Source: an uncultured Lachnospiraceae bacterium
Lineage (GTDB): Bacteria; Bacillota; Clostridia; Lachnospirales; Lachnospiraceae
Direction: 5' to 3'
Assembly (NCBI GenBank): GCA_902782715.1
Contig: CACZOG010000004.1
Span: 1-13,780 of the forward strand
Length of the DNA: 13,780 nt
The first letter of the stretch is position 1, and every line of letters starts with the position of its first letter. A program made the translations under genes and the position numbers. This document shows, piece by piece, positions 6,876-13,780 of the stretch. Below the pieces are notes generated by a model. It saw only the letters and a program-made list of their open reading frames with translations. It had not been told where the DNA came from and ran no database searches.

Positions 6876-8639
6876 ATGAAAGTTGAGGCTTTAAATTGCA
6901 GGTGTTGCGGCGGTATTTTAAATGTCAGCTCGGCATTATGTGTGTGCAGTTACTGCGGTGCGACAAACTTTGTGTCGGATACGGCGGGAAAATACATCAC
7001 ACAGTTAAACCGTGCGAACAAATTAAGACAGGAAAAAGAATACGACAACGCAATACGTATTTATGACAATATTCTTTCCGAAAACGCACCCACAGCAGAT
7101 ATTCTGTGGCTTCGTACTCTTTGCGAATACGGTATCGAGTATGTTCCCGATCCCATAAGCAGCAAATATTTCCCCACGCTCCACAGAATCAAAGATGAAA
7201 GCATTCTTAATTACCATTCATATCTTGAAGCACTCAGTTTATGTGCCGAGGATCAGAAAAAGGTTATAGAAAAAGAAGCAACAGAGATCAACAGAATTCA
7301 GACCGAATATCTGGAGATCGCCAAAAACGAAGCTCCTTATGATGTTTTCATCTGTTATAAAGAAACCGACGAGGATACGAACACAACTACCGAAGACGTT
7401 GCATACTGCACGAAGCTTTACGATATCCTCACAAAAGACGGATATAAAGTTTTCTTCGCGAGAGTAACACTTCAGGATAAACTCAGCGTGGATTTCGAGC
7501 CCTATATTTTCGCCGCTTTAAAAAGTTCAAAAGTCATGGCCGTTATCGGAAGCAAATCCGAGTATTTTACCGCCACATGGGTTAAGAACGAATGGAGCCG
7601 TTTCCTTAAGCTTATGGAAACAGATACGAAAAAGCAGATCTTCTTCGCATGCGACGATCCCGAAGAACTTCCGAGAGCTTTCAGCTTAAAGCAGGCTCAG
7701 CTTTTATCGGATCCTCAGGCCATGGAAATACTTGCGAGAAACATCAACAATTATCTCATTAATATATTAAAAGCCGGCAAAAACGGAACGCCCGGTGCAG
7801 TACACATCGATCCGAACAGTGCACAGGGTATGCTTGAGGAGGCCATGAAGAAATCCAAAGAAGGCAACTATGCTGCAGTAATGTCCATAACAAGCGATCT
7901 GGTCGCGGCATATCCCAATAAAGCCGAGGCATACTGGCTCAGAATGACGGCAAAACTTCGTCACACTACCGATAACATTCAGTACATAAAGAGAGACCTC
8001 TCACTTGAAGACGATTACAACAAAGCGGTTTCCTTAGCCGATGAGGTATTAAAACAAAAGTACATCGAAACAAAAGATCAGTGCCTTGAAAACTTACGTC
8101 TCCAAAATGAATTTACCGCTCAAATGGATGAATTCGCGGATGATTATAAAAAAAGCCTGGGAAGCAATCCCGATTTCATTAAAAAGAATCAGATCGTAAA
8201 AGAACTCGAGGATCTTCTTGACGAATACATTAAAGCCAAAGTTGAGTTAAAAAAAGAAAAAGTCAAAGATGCAATTTCGCTTAAGTTATCCGAACTGGAT
8301 AATGTATTTAAAAATGTTCTTAACGATCTGCAGAGCAGGGGTATTTCGAAATATCGTGAATTCCGTTCGGCAAACAAACTTCCGGACAGAACAGAGATCG
8401 ATATGATCTCCTCACATTACACTGCCCTTCGCGCCCAACTTGTCGAAGAAAACAAATCTCTTCGCAAACAGTACGGTTTTCAGGAGGCTCCTCCCATCCA
8501 GGCGGAACCGGTTAAGAAGCAATACAAGGATCCGGTAGTAGATAACATTGTTTTAAATGCAATTCACGATCTGGCACTTGAACCTACTGATGAGGAAGAC
8601 ACAGTTTCGAAATTGATCAATGGTTTCTTTGATCTTTGA
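6876..8639 (+). CDS. Zinc ribbon-TIR domain protein with TPR-like and coiled-coil regions
   Basis: The 587-residue protein starts with a zinc ribbon (C8/C11 and C24/C27). A TPR-like helical pair follows (about 41-85, ANKLRQEKEYDNAIRIYDNI), then a linker containing GIEYVPDP. A TIR domain spans about 153-300: it begins YDVFICYKETDED, continues GYKVFFARVTLQDKLSVDFEPYI, and includes KVMAVIGSKSEYF and WVKNEWSRF. E208, in DFEPYI, lines up by eye with the catalytic glutamate of NAD-cleaving TIRs (SARM1 E642). The rest is helical: another TPR-like stretch (about 318-395) and charged coiled-coil segments (about 395-530). There is no signal peptide or membrane segment, so it is cytosolic. Proteins of this design recur in gut Firmicutes, but I know of no assigned function. 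The gene is monocistronic, with AGGAGG 6 bases before the ATG. NADase activity and a defence or stress role are inferences. Confidence 0.88.
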   Translation: MKVEALNCRCCGGILNVSSALCVCSYCGATNFVSDTAGKYITQLNRANKLRQEKEYDNAIRIYDNILSENAPTADILWLRTLCEYGIEYVPDPISSKYFPTLHRIKDESILNYHSYLEALSLCAEDQKKVIEKEATEINRIQTEYLEIAKNEAPYDVFICYKETDEDTNTTTEDVAYCTKLYDILTKDGYKVFFARVTLQDKLSVDFEPYIFAALKSSKVMAVIGSKSEYFTATWVKNEWSRFLKLMETDTKKQIFFACDDPEELPRAFSLKQAQLLSDPQAMEILARNINNYLINILKAGKNGTPGAVHIDPNSAQGMLEEAMKKSKEGNYAAVMSITSDLVAAYPNKAEAYWLRMTAKLRHTTDNIQYIKRDLSLEDDYNKAVSLADEVLKQKYIETKDQCLENLRLQNEFTAQMDEFADDYKKSLGSNPDFIKKNQIVKELEDLLDEYIKAKVELKKEKVKDAISLKLSELDNVFKNVLNDLQSRGISKYREFRSANKLPDRTEIDMISSHYTALRAQLVEENKSLRKQYGFQEAPPIQAEPVKKQYKDPVVDNIVLNAIHDLALEPTDEEDTVSKLINGFFDL

Positions 8640-8647
8640 TTTATATA

Positions 8648-8677
8648 AAGTCCGCGGAAAGATCCGCGGACTTTTTT
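8648..8677. terminator. Bidirectional intrinsic terminator after the TIR gene
   Basis: A perfect 11-base stem, AAGTCCGCGGA (8648-8658) with TCCGCGGACTT (8663-8673), closes an AAGA loop and runs into a T-tract on the plus strand, starting 8 bases after the TIR stop. On the minus strand the tail is weaker (CTTTATA) but can still end the permease gene, whose stop is at 8676-8678. Confidence 0.87.
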
Positions 8678-11060
8678 ATTCTTCCGTAATCATCTTTACG
8701 GGCTCGAGTTTTCTTATTCTTCTGCCGTTGATCCATGATACGAGCATTGCAACCGATACTATGACTGCTGCCACGATCACGTACGAGATCGGAGAAAGCA
8801 CAAATCTTACTTTTCTGAATCCGAATATCGCAAACATCAGGAGGCATACTTTTCCACCAAAGAACGTTACGGCGATCAGGCCTAAAACAATGCCGATCAG
8901 GATCGAGGGAAGATTTGACATCATTATCTGGAGTATAAGCTGATTGGAAGTAAAGCCCAACGCTTTGTTAACACCCAGATTCTTCCACTCTTTTGTGATC
9001 TGTGTACGGATGAGCAGCGCTTCGGCGAGTGCGACAATGAATATCGTAATAAACATGATTATACCGAGGATCGCACCCATCGATGTCTTAAGAAGCGTGA
9101 ACAAAGAGCCTGTGGAAGCATATGAATCGTTAATTTCCTTGTCGGGATAGATCTCTTTAAACTGCTTCTCGAAATCTTTGTATTTGTACTTATCCTTAAG
9201 AAATATCATTACGGTCTTTGCGTTAAGCGGTCTGCCGATCCTCTCATATCCTTCTTCCGACATATAAGCCATAAGACCCATATTCTGGAAAGTCTGTCCT
9301 ATACCGCTTACCAGGTATGAAGCCTCTTCTTCTCCGTTTCTGACGGTAACCGTATCCCCTACTGATACACCGAGGGTATTTGCCGACTGTGTTGCCAGAG
9401 ATATTTCATTGGAATATAAAGGCCATCTGCCTTCAACCATCATATCCGGATCCATTACCGAAGGATCTGAAATCACACAAGTGGTGATCGCCTTATTTTT
9501 CTTACCCTTCTTGTAATCAAATCCCATCCAGGCTTCATTGTAAAGGTAATCCACAGTGGAAAGCGATGAGATCGAACTCTCGATGTTCTCTTCCCACAAT
9601 GTATCCGCGTCACAAAGGTCGATTCCCGAAATTTTCAGAAGAGCATCCGTATCTTTTCCGAGATTCTCATAAATTCCGAAGCCCATCGATGCGGAAAATG
9701 CAAGAACAGCCATAATGATTATCACACCTATTCTGCTCTTAAACTTTCCGAAAGTTTCTTTAAGCGCAAGCGTAAGTGTAAGAGGCATATGAGTCTTGTC
9801 AAAAGAAAACAGATTCTTTTTAAAATTATGTGTATTGATCCCGCCTCTAAGTGCATCAAGCACGCTTGTTTTCTTGTATTCGCGTCCGAGTATCAAAGTG
9901 AACACCGTTATGGCTGAGCATATACCTAAAAGTACTCCGAACATCAGAGGTACATTTACGCCCTGATTCCACGAAAGTCCCAAAAGGAAAAGCATTATGA
10001 AACCGACTTGTTTCTGTATCAAAGCTCCGATCATAACGCCCAGAGCACATCCCGAAGCTGATACGAGTAAAAGCTGGATAAGAAGGATAAGGATCAATTC
10101 TTTTACCGTATATCCGCCTGCTTCCATGATGCCCGTGTTCTTCATGTTATCCATTATGAAATTCTTCACGGAAAAATCGATGATAACAAAAGCGATAAGA
10201 AGAATTATAAAAGCAAACATAAGGATTATGGCAATGAAGATAAAAGGTAAGATCATAGATGCGGTTTTAAGCATATCCACGGGAATAAAGCTTCCCGTTA
10301 CTTCTTCCGTATATTCGGGATGAGAGTTTTTATATGAATTAACCTGATTCGTCAGTTCGTTAAAGCATTCGTCAGCCTTATCATCTCCGACAACACCGCG
10401 ATTCTTTGCATCCTTGGAAAGGAGCAGTTTGTAATCCTTGTTGTGTATTGCAGTTGTCGGATTCTCAAACTCGATCTGGTTGTACATTTTATCGGACACA
10501 TACACAAGGTATATTCCCATATTCATCGGAGAACCGTAAATAAAATCTTCGTTAAAACCGGCCACTTTGAAGTCGTAATCGTTTTCTCCGATCTTTATCT
10601 CGATCATATCTCCGATCGAGTAACTCGGAGATAAAGAAACAGGAAGTATTATTTCGTTTCCCGAGAATTTGGAGGGATCCATTATCGTGGTCTGAATGTG
10701 TCTTTCATCTTCGTATGAATTGATGTGGAAAGGATAATTCGCCCACTTTGTCCTGCCTTTTTTACGGTACTTTGCCTGAGTTGACAAAAAATCATTTATT
10801 TCATAATCCGAATAATCTTTGTCGCCTGTTATCAGTTCCTCAAGCATAAAGTTCTGGACTTTATCCTGAGGAGCGAAAATACGTACATCCGCACCGTTTA
10901 TAGCCTCAACATTGGTATCGATCACGCGGAATGTTCCGATGATAAGATTCAGACATATAAAGATCATGATCGCTGCAAGAAAGGTCATGATGAAAAATGT
11001 GATCATATCACCTTTCTGCTTTTTCATATTATTTTTTGCAATAAAGAATAAACGATACAT
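8676..11060 (-). CDS. ABC transporter permease with duplicated FtsX-like domain
   Basis: The 794-residue membrane protein repeats the FtsX/MacB permease plan twice. The first half has a helix at about 18-42, a large external domain (about 43-265), and helices near 267-296, 320-348 and 369-392. The second half has a helix at 442-462, an external domain (about 463-655), and helices near 656-684, 714-736 and 756-778. Each half carries the cytosolic coupling stretch typical of the family (NTGIMEAGGYTVKEL; NLGVNKALGFTSNQL). Such proteins are mechanotransmission-type exporters: ATP-driven bending moves the external domains to expel lipophilic compounds, peptides or lipids rather than forming a classic channel. 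The start is 1 base after the ATPase stop, so translation is coupled. YknZ-type permeases that work with fusion proteins are about half this size, so this is the double, single-chain form. The substrate is not readable from sequence. Confidence 0.88.
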   Translation of the reverse strand: MYRLFFIAKNNMKKQKGDMITFFIMTFLAAIMIFICLNLIIGTFRVIDTNVEAINGADVRIFAPQDKVQNFMLEELITGDKDYSDYEINDFLSTQAKYRKKGRTKWANYPFHINSYEDERHIQTTIMDPSKFSGNEIILPVSLSPSYSIGDMIEIKIGENDYDFKVAGFNEDFIYGSPMNMGIYLVYVSDKMYNQIEFENPTTAIHNKDYKLLLSKDAKNRGVVGDDKADECFNELTNQVNSYKNSHPEYTEEVTGSFIPVDMLKTASMILPFIFIAIILMFAFIILLIAFVIIDFSVKNFIMDNMKNTGIMEAGGYTVKELILILLIQLLLVSASGCALGVMIGALIQKQVGFIMLFLLGLSWNQGVNVPLMFGVLLGICSAITVFTLILGREYKKTSVLDALRGGINTHNFKKNLFSFDKTHMPLTLTLALKETFGKFKSRIGVIIIMAVLAFSASMGFGIYENLGKDTDALLKISGIDLCDADTLWEENIESSISSLSTVDYLYNEAWMGFDYKKGKKNKAITTCVISDPSVMDPDMMVEGRWPLYSNEISLATQSANTLGVSVGDTVTVRNGEEEASYLVSGIGQTFQNMGLMAYMSEEGYERIGRPLNAKTVMIFLKDKYKYKDFEKQFKEIYPDKEINDSYASTGSLFTLLKTSMGAILGIIMFITIFIVALAEALLIRTQITKEWKNLGVNKALGFTSNQLILQIMMSNLPSILIGIVLGLIAVTFFGGKVCLLMFAIFGFRKVRFVLSPISYVIVAAVIVSVAMLVSWINGRRIRKLEPVKMITEE

Positions 11061-11061
11061 C

Positions 11062-11874
11062 TTACCACCCCATGTTCTGGAGGAAGACTTTCAGTCTGTT
11101 GTGTCTTTCTCTTGCTTCTTCCAAATAAGGGTTACTCTCGTCTTTATAATCGCCCATATAAGGTCCGAGATCTATTTCATCCGAGATAACGCCGTCGGAA
11201 AGATATATTATCCTGTTTCCTCTCTCGGCTGCCTTAAAAGTATGAGTAACCATTACAATGCTCTGTCCGCTGTTGTTAAGATCCGATAAAATGTTCAGTA
11301 CATTGTCAGTATTCTGCGAGTTTAACGCTCCTGTGGGCTCGTCTGCAAAAAGGATCTCGGGAGCGTTGATCACTCCGCGCACAACGGCAACTCTCTGCTG
11401 CTGACCGCCGGAGAGCTGTGTGGGGAATTTGCGGTAATCGACTTCCGTCATTTCCACTTTCTCAAGAAGTTCTTTGGCTCTCTGTGTCAATGCTCTTCGA
11501 TTGTTTGTTTTTAAAAGACCGCAGACTAAAACATTATCGAGTGCCGACATTGAATCGTTTAAATAATTCTGCTGGAATACAAATCCGACATGATCTCTGC
11601 GGAATACCGCAAGTTTGTCATTACTGTATTTGGATATTTCCACACTCTCTTTTCCGTCCACGTAATATGTGATGGTTCCGATGCTCGGTCTGTCCATTCC
11701 GGATAATGCGTACAAAAGTGTACTCTTTCCCGAACCTGAGTTACCCATTATTACCGTAAAATCTCCCTTATATACCGAAAGATTTAAATTCTTTAAAACG
11801 TGCTGCTGAACAGACTCGTTTGAAAATGTTTTAGATAAATTGTCTGCCTGTAAAATAATTCGTTTTGAATCCAT
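11062..11874 (-). CDS. ABC transporter ATPase, MacB/LolD/YknY type
   Basis: The 270-residue nucleotide-binding subunit has a Walker A GNSGSGKS (44-51), Q-loop VFQQN (about 99-103), signature LSGGQQQR (154-161), Walker B ILFADE (174-179) with catalytic E179, D-loop (GALNS) and switch histidine H211. The LSGGQQQRVAVVRG and FADEPTGALNS stretches are typical of the MacB/LolD/Bce group that drives FtsX-like permeases. A C-terminal extension of about 35 residues follows the core; its DESNPYLEEARERHNRL stretch is highly charged. The gene sits 21 bases after the fusion-protein gene, with its own AAAGGAAC site, and 1 base before the permease gene, so the three form one operon. All catalytic residues are present. 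Confidence 0.93.
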   Translation of the reverse strand: MDSKRIILQADNLSKTFSNESVQQHVLKNLNLSVYKGDFTVIMGNSGSGKSTLLYALSGMDRPSIGTITYYVDGKESVEISKYSNDKLAVFRRDHVGFVFQQNYLNDSMSALDNVLVCGLLKTNNRRALTQRAKELLEKVEMTEVDYRKFPTQLSGGQQQRVAVVRGVINAPEILFADEPTGALNSQNTDNVLNILSDLNNSGQSIVMVTHTFKAAERGNRIIYLSDGVISDEIDLGPYMGDYKDESNPYLEEARERHNRLKVFLQNMGW

Positions 11875-11895
11875 AACTGTTCCTTTGAAATTTAT

Positions 11896-13269
11896 TTAAT
11901 AACGTACTTCTTCTCCGTTTTTAAGTTCTGCGTCCTCGCTCCATACAACTGTTTCGCCGTCATTAAGACCGGAAACGATCTCAGTATAATTATCGTTCTT
12001 TACGCCTGTTTCAACTTTAGTCTTTACAGCCTTCTTGTCTTTTGAAACGAATACGAAGGTTTCATCATCTTCCGTTACAACTGCTTCGTTGGGAACGCAG
12101 ATCGTGTCTTCCACGCTTGCTGTATTAACGTAAGCTTTTACTTCATAGCCTAAGAAGACGTCTTTCATATCGTTCATTTTAATGTCAACGCCGACACCGA
12201 GTGACTGTCCGCCGACGCTTCCGACGATCTTCTCTATTCTGTCAACTCTGCCGTCGATCTTTTCATCCATTATCTTAACGGTTGCGCTCTGGCCTTCTTC
12301 CATACCGATTATATCATATTTATTGACATCGCATCTTACGACTACATCTTCAAGAGAATCAACTTTGACAAGAGGCATTCCGATGGCAGCTGAGCTTCCT
12401 TCGGTTACATCGATTTCTGTAACAACTCCGGTAAATTCCGCTCTGATTCCTTTTTTTGCTTCTTCGAGTTTTGCGATCTCATTTGAATATGTTAATTCGT
12501 TTGCTTCTTTTACGGCATCGAGTTCTTCTCTTCCGCCTTCCGTAAGTACTCCGGGGTAACTGGATGCTTTCTGTGATGTCATCTCAGCCTTGTACTCTTT
12601 GAAATCAGCAAGCTGAACATTGAGTCTGGAAAGTTCTTCCTGAAGTTTTAAAAGCTCACTGTCATATGACTGAACATATGCATTGTTCTGTGCGAGTTTA
12701 CGAAGATTCGAATACTCATCGGATTCTGGTCTGTCTGACCAGTCGATGATCGAAACCTGAAGTTTTGCACCTTCGTTGGCAAGAGTCGAACTTCTGTCAT
12801 TTATCTCTTTCTGCTTGTTTATGATCGCTTCTTCCGTTTCGGCGATCTGCTGATTTAATACTCCTAAGTTTCTCTTTGCTTCCGCATAAAGAGCGTTGTA
12901 TTTATCGGAAGTCTGAATTGCGTTTAAGTAACTTCCCTCTTTTGCTTTGGCATCAAGATCTAAAAGTGCAAGATCATTGTTTATTTCTTCTTCGTCAAAT
13001 GAAATGAGGAGGTCGCCCTTTTTAACCGTATCGCCGACTTTAACATGCACCTTATCGACCTTAACATTTGTACCGGCATAATAGGTTTGCGAGTCAGAGG
13101 CCTGGATCTTTCCGTTAAGTTCGGTAACCTGATTCATTTCCTGTCTTGTAACGGTATAGGTATCAACCTTTGTTGCAGCCTTGGAATAAAATGTGAAAGC
13201 ACTTACTGCCGCTATCGAAAGTGCAACACCTGCTCCTGTTATCGCAAAGATTCTCTTTTTAAGTTTCAT
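11896..13269 (-). CDS. HlyD/MacA-type membrane fusion protein of the export operon
   Basis: The 457-residue protein begins with a basic stretch and one hydrophobic helix (about 7-28) that anchors it in the membrane, with the rest outside. A split lipoyl-like domain (about 60-92, VDKVHVKVGDTVKKGDLL, and about 278-303, GVVTEIDVTEGSSAAIGMPLVKV) flanks a long coiled-coil hairpin (about 95-275). Beta-barrel and membrane-proximal domains follow (about 304-457, including VCVPNEAVV-like ICVPNEAVVTED and GLNDGETVV). This is the MacA/YknX plan. In Gram-positive bacteria such proteins assist an ABC permease without an outer-membrane channel. It is the first gene of the operon with the ATPase and permease. 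It has a modest GAGG site, and its promoter carries the TCTTAA array, which points to control by the nearby two-component system. Confidence 0.9.
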   Translation of the reverse strand: MKLKKRIFAITGAGVALSIAAVSAFTFYSKAATKVDTYTVTRQEMNQVTELNGKIQASDSQTYYAGTNVKVDKVHVKVGDTVKKGDLLISFDEEEINNDLALLDLDAKAKEGSYLNAIQTSDKYNALYAEAKRNLGVLNQQIAETEEAIINKQKEINDRSSTLANEGAKLQVSIIDWSDRPESDEYSNLRKLAQNNAYVQSYDSELLKLQEELSRLNVQLADFKEYKAEMTSQKASSYPGVLTEGGREELDAVKEANELTYSNEIAKLEEAKKGIRAEFTGVVTEIDVTEGSSAAIGMPLVKVDSLEDVVVRCDVNKYDIIGMEEGQSATVKIMDEKIDGRVDRIEKIVGSVGGQSLGVGVDIKMNDMKDVFLGYEVKAYVNTASVEDTICVPNEAVVTEDDETFVFVSKDKKAVKTKVETGVKNDNYTEIVSGLNDGETVVWSEDAELKNGEEVRY

Positions 13270-13305
13270 TTTTCTACCTCACTTTTCCTTTGTTCAAGTT
13301 CGTTG

Positions 13306-13334
13306 ATATTACTCTAACGCAAAGAAAAAAATAA
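13306..13334 (-). promoter_or_regulatory. Activator-type promoter of the export operon
   Basis: On the minus strand a good -10 TAATAT (13306-13311) lies 17 bases from a poor -35, TTATTT (13329-13334). A weak -35 next to a tandem operator is the usual design of a promoter needing an activator. The leader would be about 30 bases. Confidence 0.52.
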
Positions 13335-13335
13335 G

Positions 13336-13375
13336 TCTTAATCTGAATCTTGCATAATTCTTAACTATTTCTTAA
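13336..13375 (-). promoter_or_regulatory. Phased TCTTAA array, likely OmpR-type regulator operator
   Basis: TCTTAA occurs at 13336-13341, 13359-13364 and 13370-13375, with a degenerate TCTTGC at 13348-13353. The four starts are 12, 11 and 11 bases apart, so all face the same side of the helix. On the transcribed strand the boxes read TTAAGA and end 1 base upstream of the -35. Direct repeats of one-turn spacing are the standard binding site of OmpR/PhoB regulators, and the two distal boxes resemble the streptococcal CiaR site (TTAAG-N6-TTAAG). The regulator at 5992-6717 is the natural candidate. Confidence 0.6.
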
Positions 13376-13412
13376 TCGGGAAAAAATGAATTAAGGAAGG
13401 GTGTTTCAGGTC

Positions 13413-13449
13413 AAAAAAATACCGGGCAGCCTTTCGGTTACCCGGTATT
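13413..13449 (-). terminator. Intrinsic terminator of the hibernation factor gene
   Basis: A 9-base stem, AATACCGGG (13418-13426) with CCCGGTATT (13441-13449), has an inner GCC/GGT pairing around a TTTC loop. On the minus strand it is followed by a T-run (13413-13419). It lies 18 bases after the stop at 13468 and insulates the export operon promoter from upstream transcription. Confidence 0.87.
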
Positions 13450-13467
13450 GAAGTTTTCAGTATTAAA

Positions 13468-13780
13468 TTAGATTTCCGGCTCGATCATTCCGTATGTGTT
13501 GCCTTTACGTTTGTAAACTACACAAACCTGATCTGTTTCCGCATTCTGGAATACGAAGAAGTTATGTCCGAGAAGTTCCATCTGAACACATGCATCTTCG
13601 GGATACATGGGCTTCATATCAAATTTCTTTGATCTGATGATCTTGATCTCATCATCGTCGCTGAAGTCCTTGTCAATGTAATCCTGTTTGAAGTTATCAC
13701 TGTTCTGCTTATAATTTACAAGTTTGCTCTTATATTTTTTAAGCTGTCTTTCAATAATCTCCTCTACTAAATCAATCGAT
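13468..13780 (-). CDS. hpf: Long-form ribosome hibernation promoting factor, C-terminal part
   Basis: About 104 C-terminal codons are in the window; the N-terminal ribosome-binding domain is cut off. The visible part is the dimerisation domain of long HPF (also annotated raiA or yvyD in Firmicutes). It has the characteristic IIRSKKFDMKPM, DACVQMELLGHNFFVF, QNAETDQVCVVYKRKG and terminal YGMIEPEI. In Gram-positive bacteria this domain joins two 70S ribosomes into inactive 100S dimers in stationary phase or stress. A charged linker (about 25 residues, rich in Lys, Asp and Asn) precedes it. The gene ends in a strong terminator and is not part of the export operon. Confidence 0.93.
   Translation of the reverse strand, partial: SIDLVEEIIERQLKKYKSKLVNYKQNSDNFKQDYIDKDFSDDDEIKIIRSKKFDMKPMYPEDACVQMELLGHNFFVFQNAETDQVCVVYKRKGNTYGMIEPEI

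Noticed and set aside
8620..8943. Plus-strand open frame spanning the TIR terminator and the end of the permease gene.
   Set aside because: It crosses a strong terminator hairpin and is antisense to the conserved C-terminal membrane helices of the permease.

Overview
The window looks like chromosomal DNA of a low-to-moderate GC, Gram-positive-type anaerobe of the Clostridia, most likely Lachnospiraceae or a close relative. This is inferred from strong AGGAGG-type ribosome binding sites, sigma-A promoters close to TTGACA-17-TATAAT, a long-form hibernation factor, and protein families typical of gut and rumen Firmicutes. The genus cannot be fixed from the sequence. The window is almost fully coding: eleven protein genes (two cut by the window edges), no tRNA, rRNA, CRISPR array or insertion sequence, and no gene-free stretch longer than about 200 bases.

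Layout. Left edge: a minus-strand SPFH protein of the YdjI type (1-954, cut), divergent from a plus-strand CPBP/CAAX-type membrane protease (1098-1904). Next come a 100-bp cluster of 9-mer repeats resembling DnaA boxes, a cytosolic GH13 alpha-amylase family enzyme (2078-3391), and, from its own promoter, a double zinc-ribbon membrane protein like Bacillus YdjG (3465-4598). A bidirectional terminator separates this from a minus-strand OmpR-family regulator/histidine kinase pair (regulator 5992-6717, kinase 4661-5989). Divergent from the regulator is a plus-strand zinc ribbon-TIR domain protein (6876-8639). After a second bidirectional terminator comes a minus-strand three-gene export operon: membrane fusion protein (11896-13269), ABC ATPase (11062-11874) and duplicated FtsX-type permease (8676-11060). 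At the right edge is the C-terminal end of the long ribosome hibernation factor (13468-13780, cut) with its terminator.

How they may work together. Two systems stand out. The first is a two-component system and a MacB/Ykn-like tripartite export operon. The operon promoter carries a phased array of TCTTAA boxes at 11-12 bp spacing just upstream of the -35 position, as expected for direct activation by an OmpR-type regulator; the neighbouring regulator is the obvious candidate. The second is a scattered set of three genes related to the YdjG/YdjI membrane-stress machinery: the SPFH protein, the YdjG-like zinc-ribbon membrane protein, and a TIR effector that begins with a similar zinc ribbon. 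The TIR gene has its own promoter and terminator and sits between the regulator genes and the transporter genes. I propose as an inference that the zinc-ribbon TIR protein is the enzymatic output of a membrane-surveillance or anti-phage system built on the SPFH and YdjG-like parts. The TIR keeps the glutamate (E208) expected of NAD-cleaving members. Nothing in the sequence proves this link.
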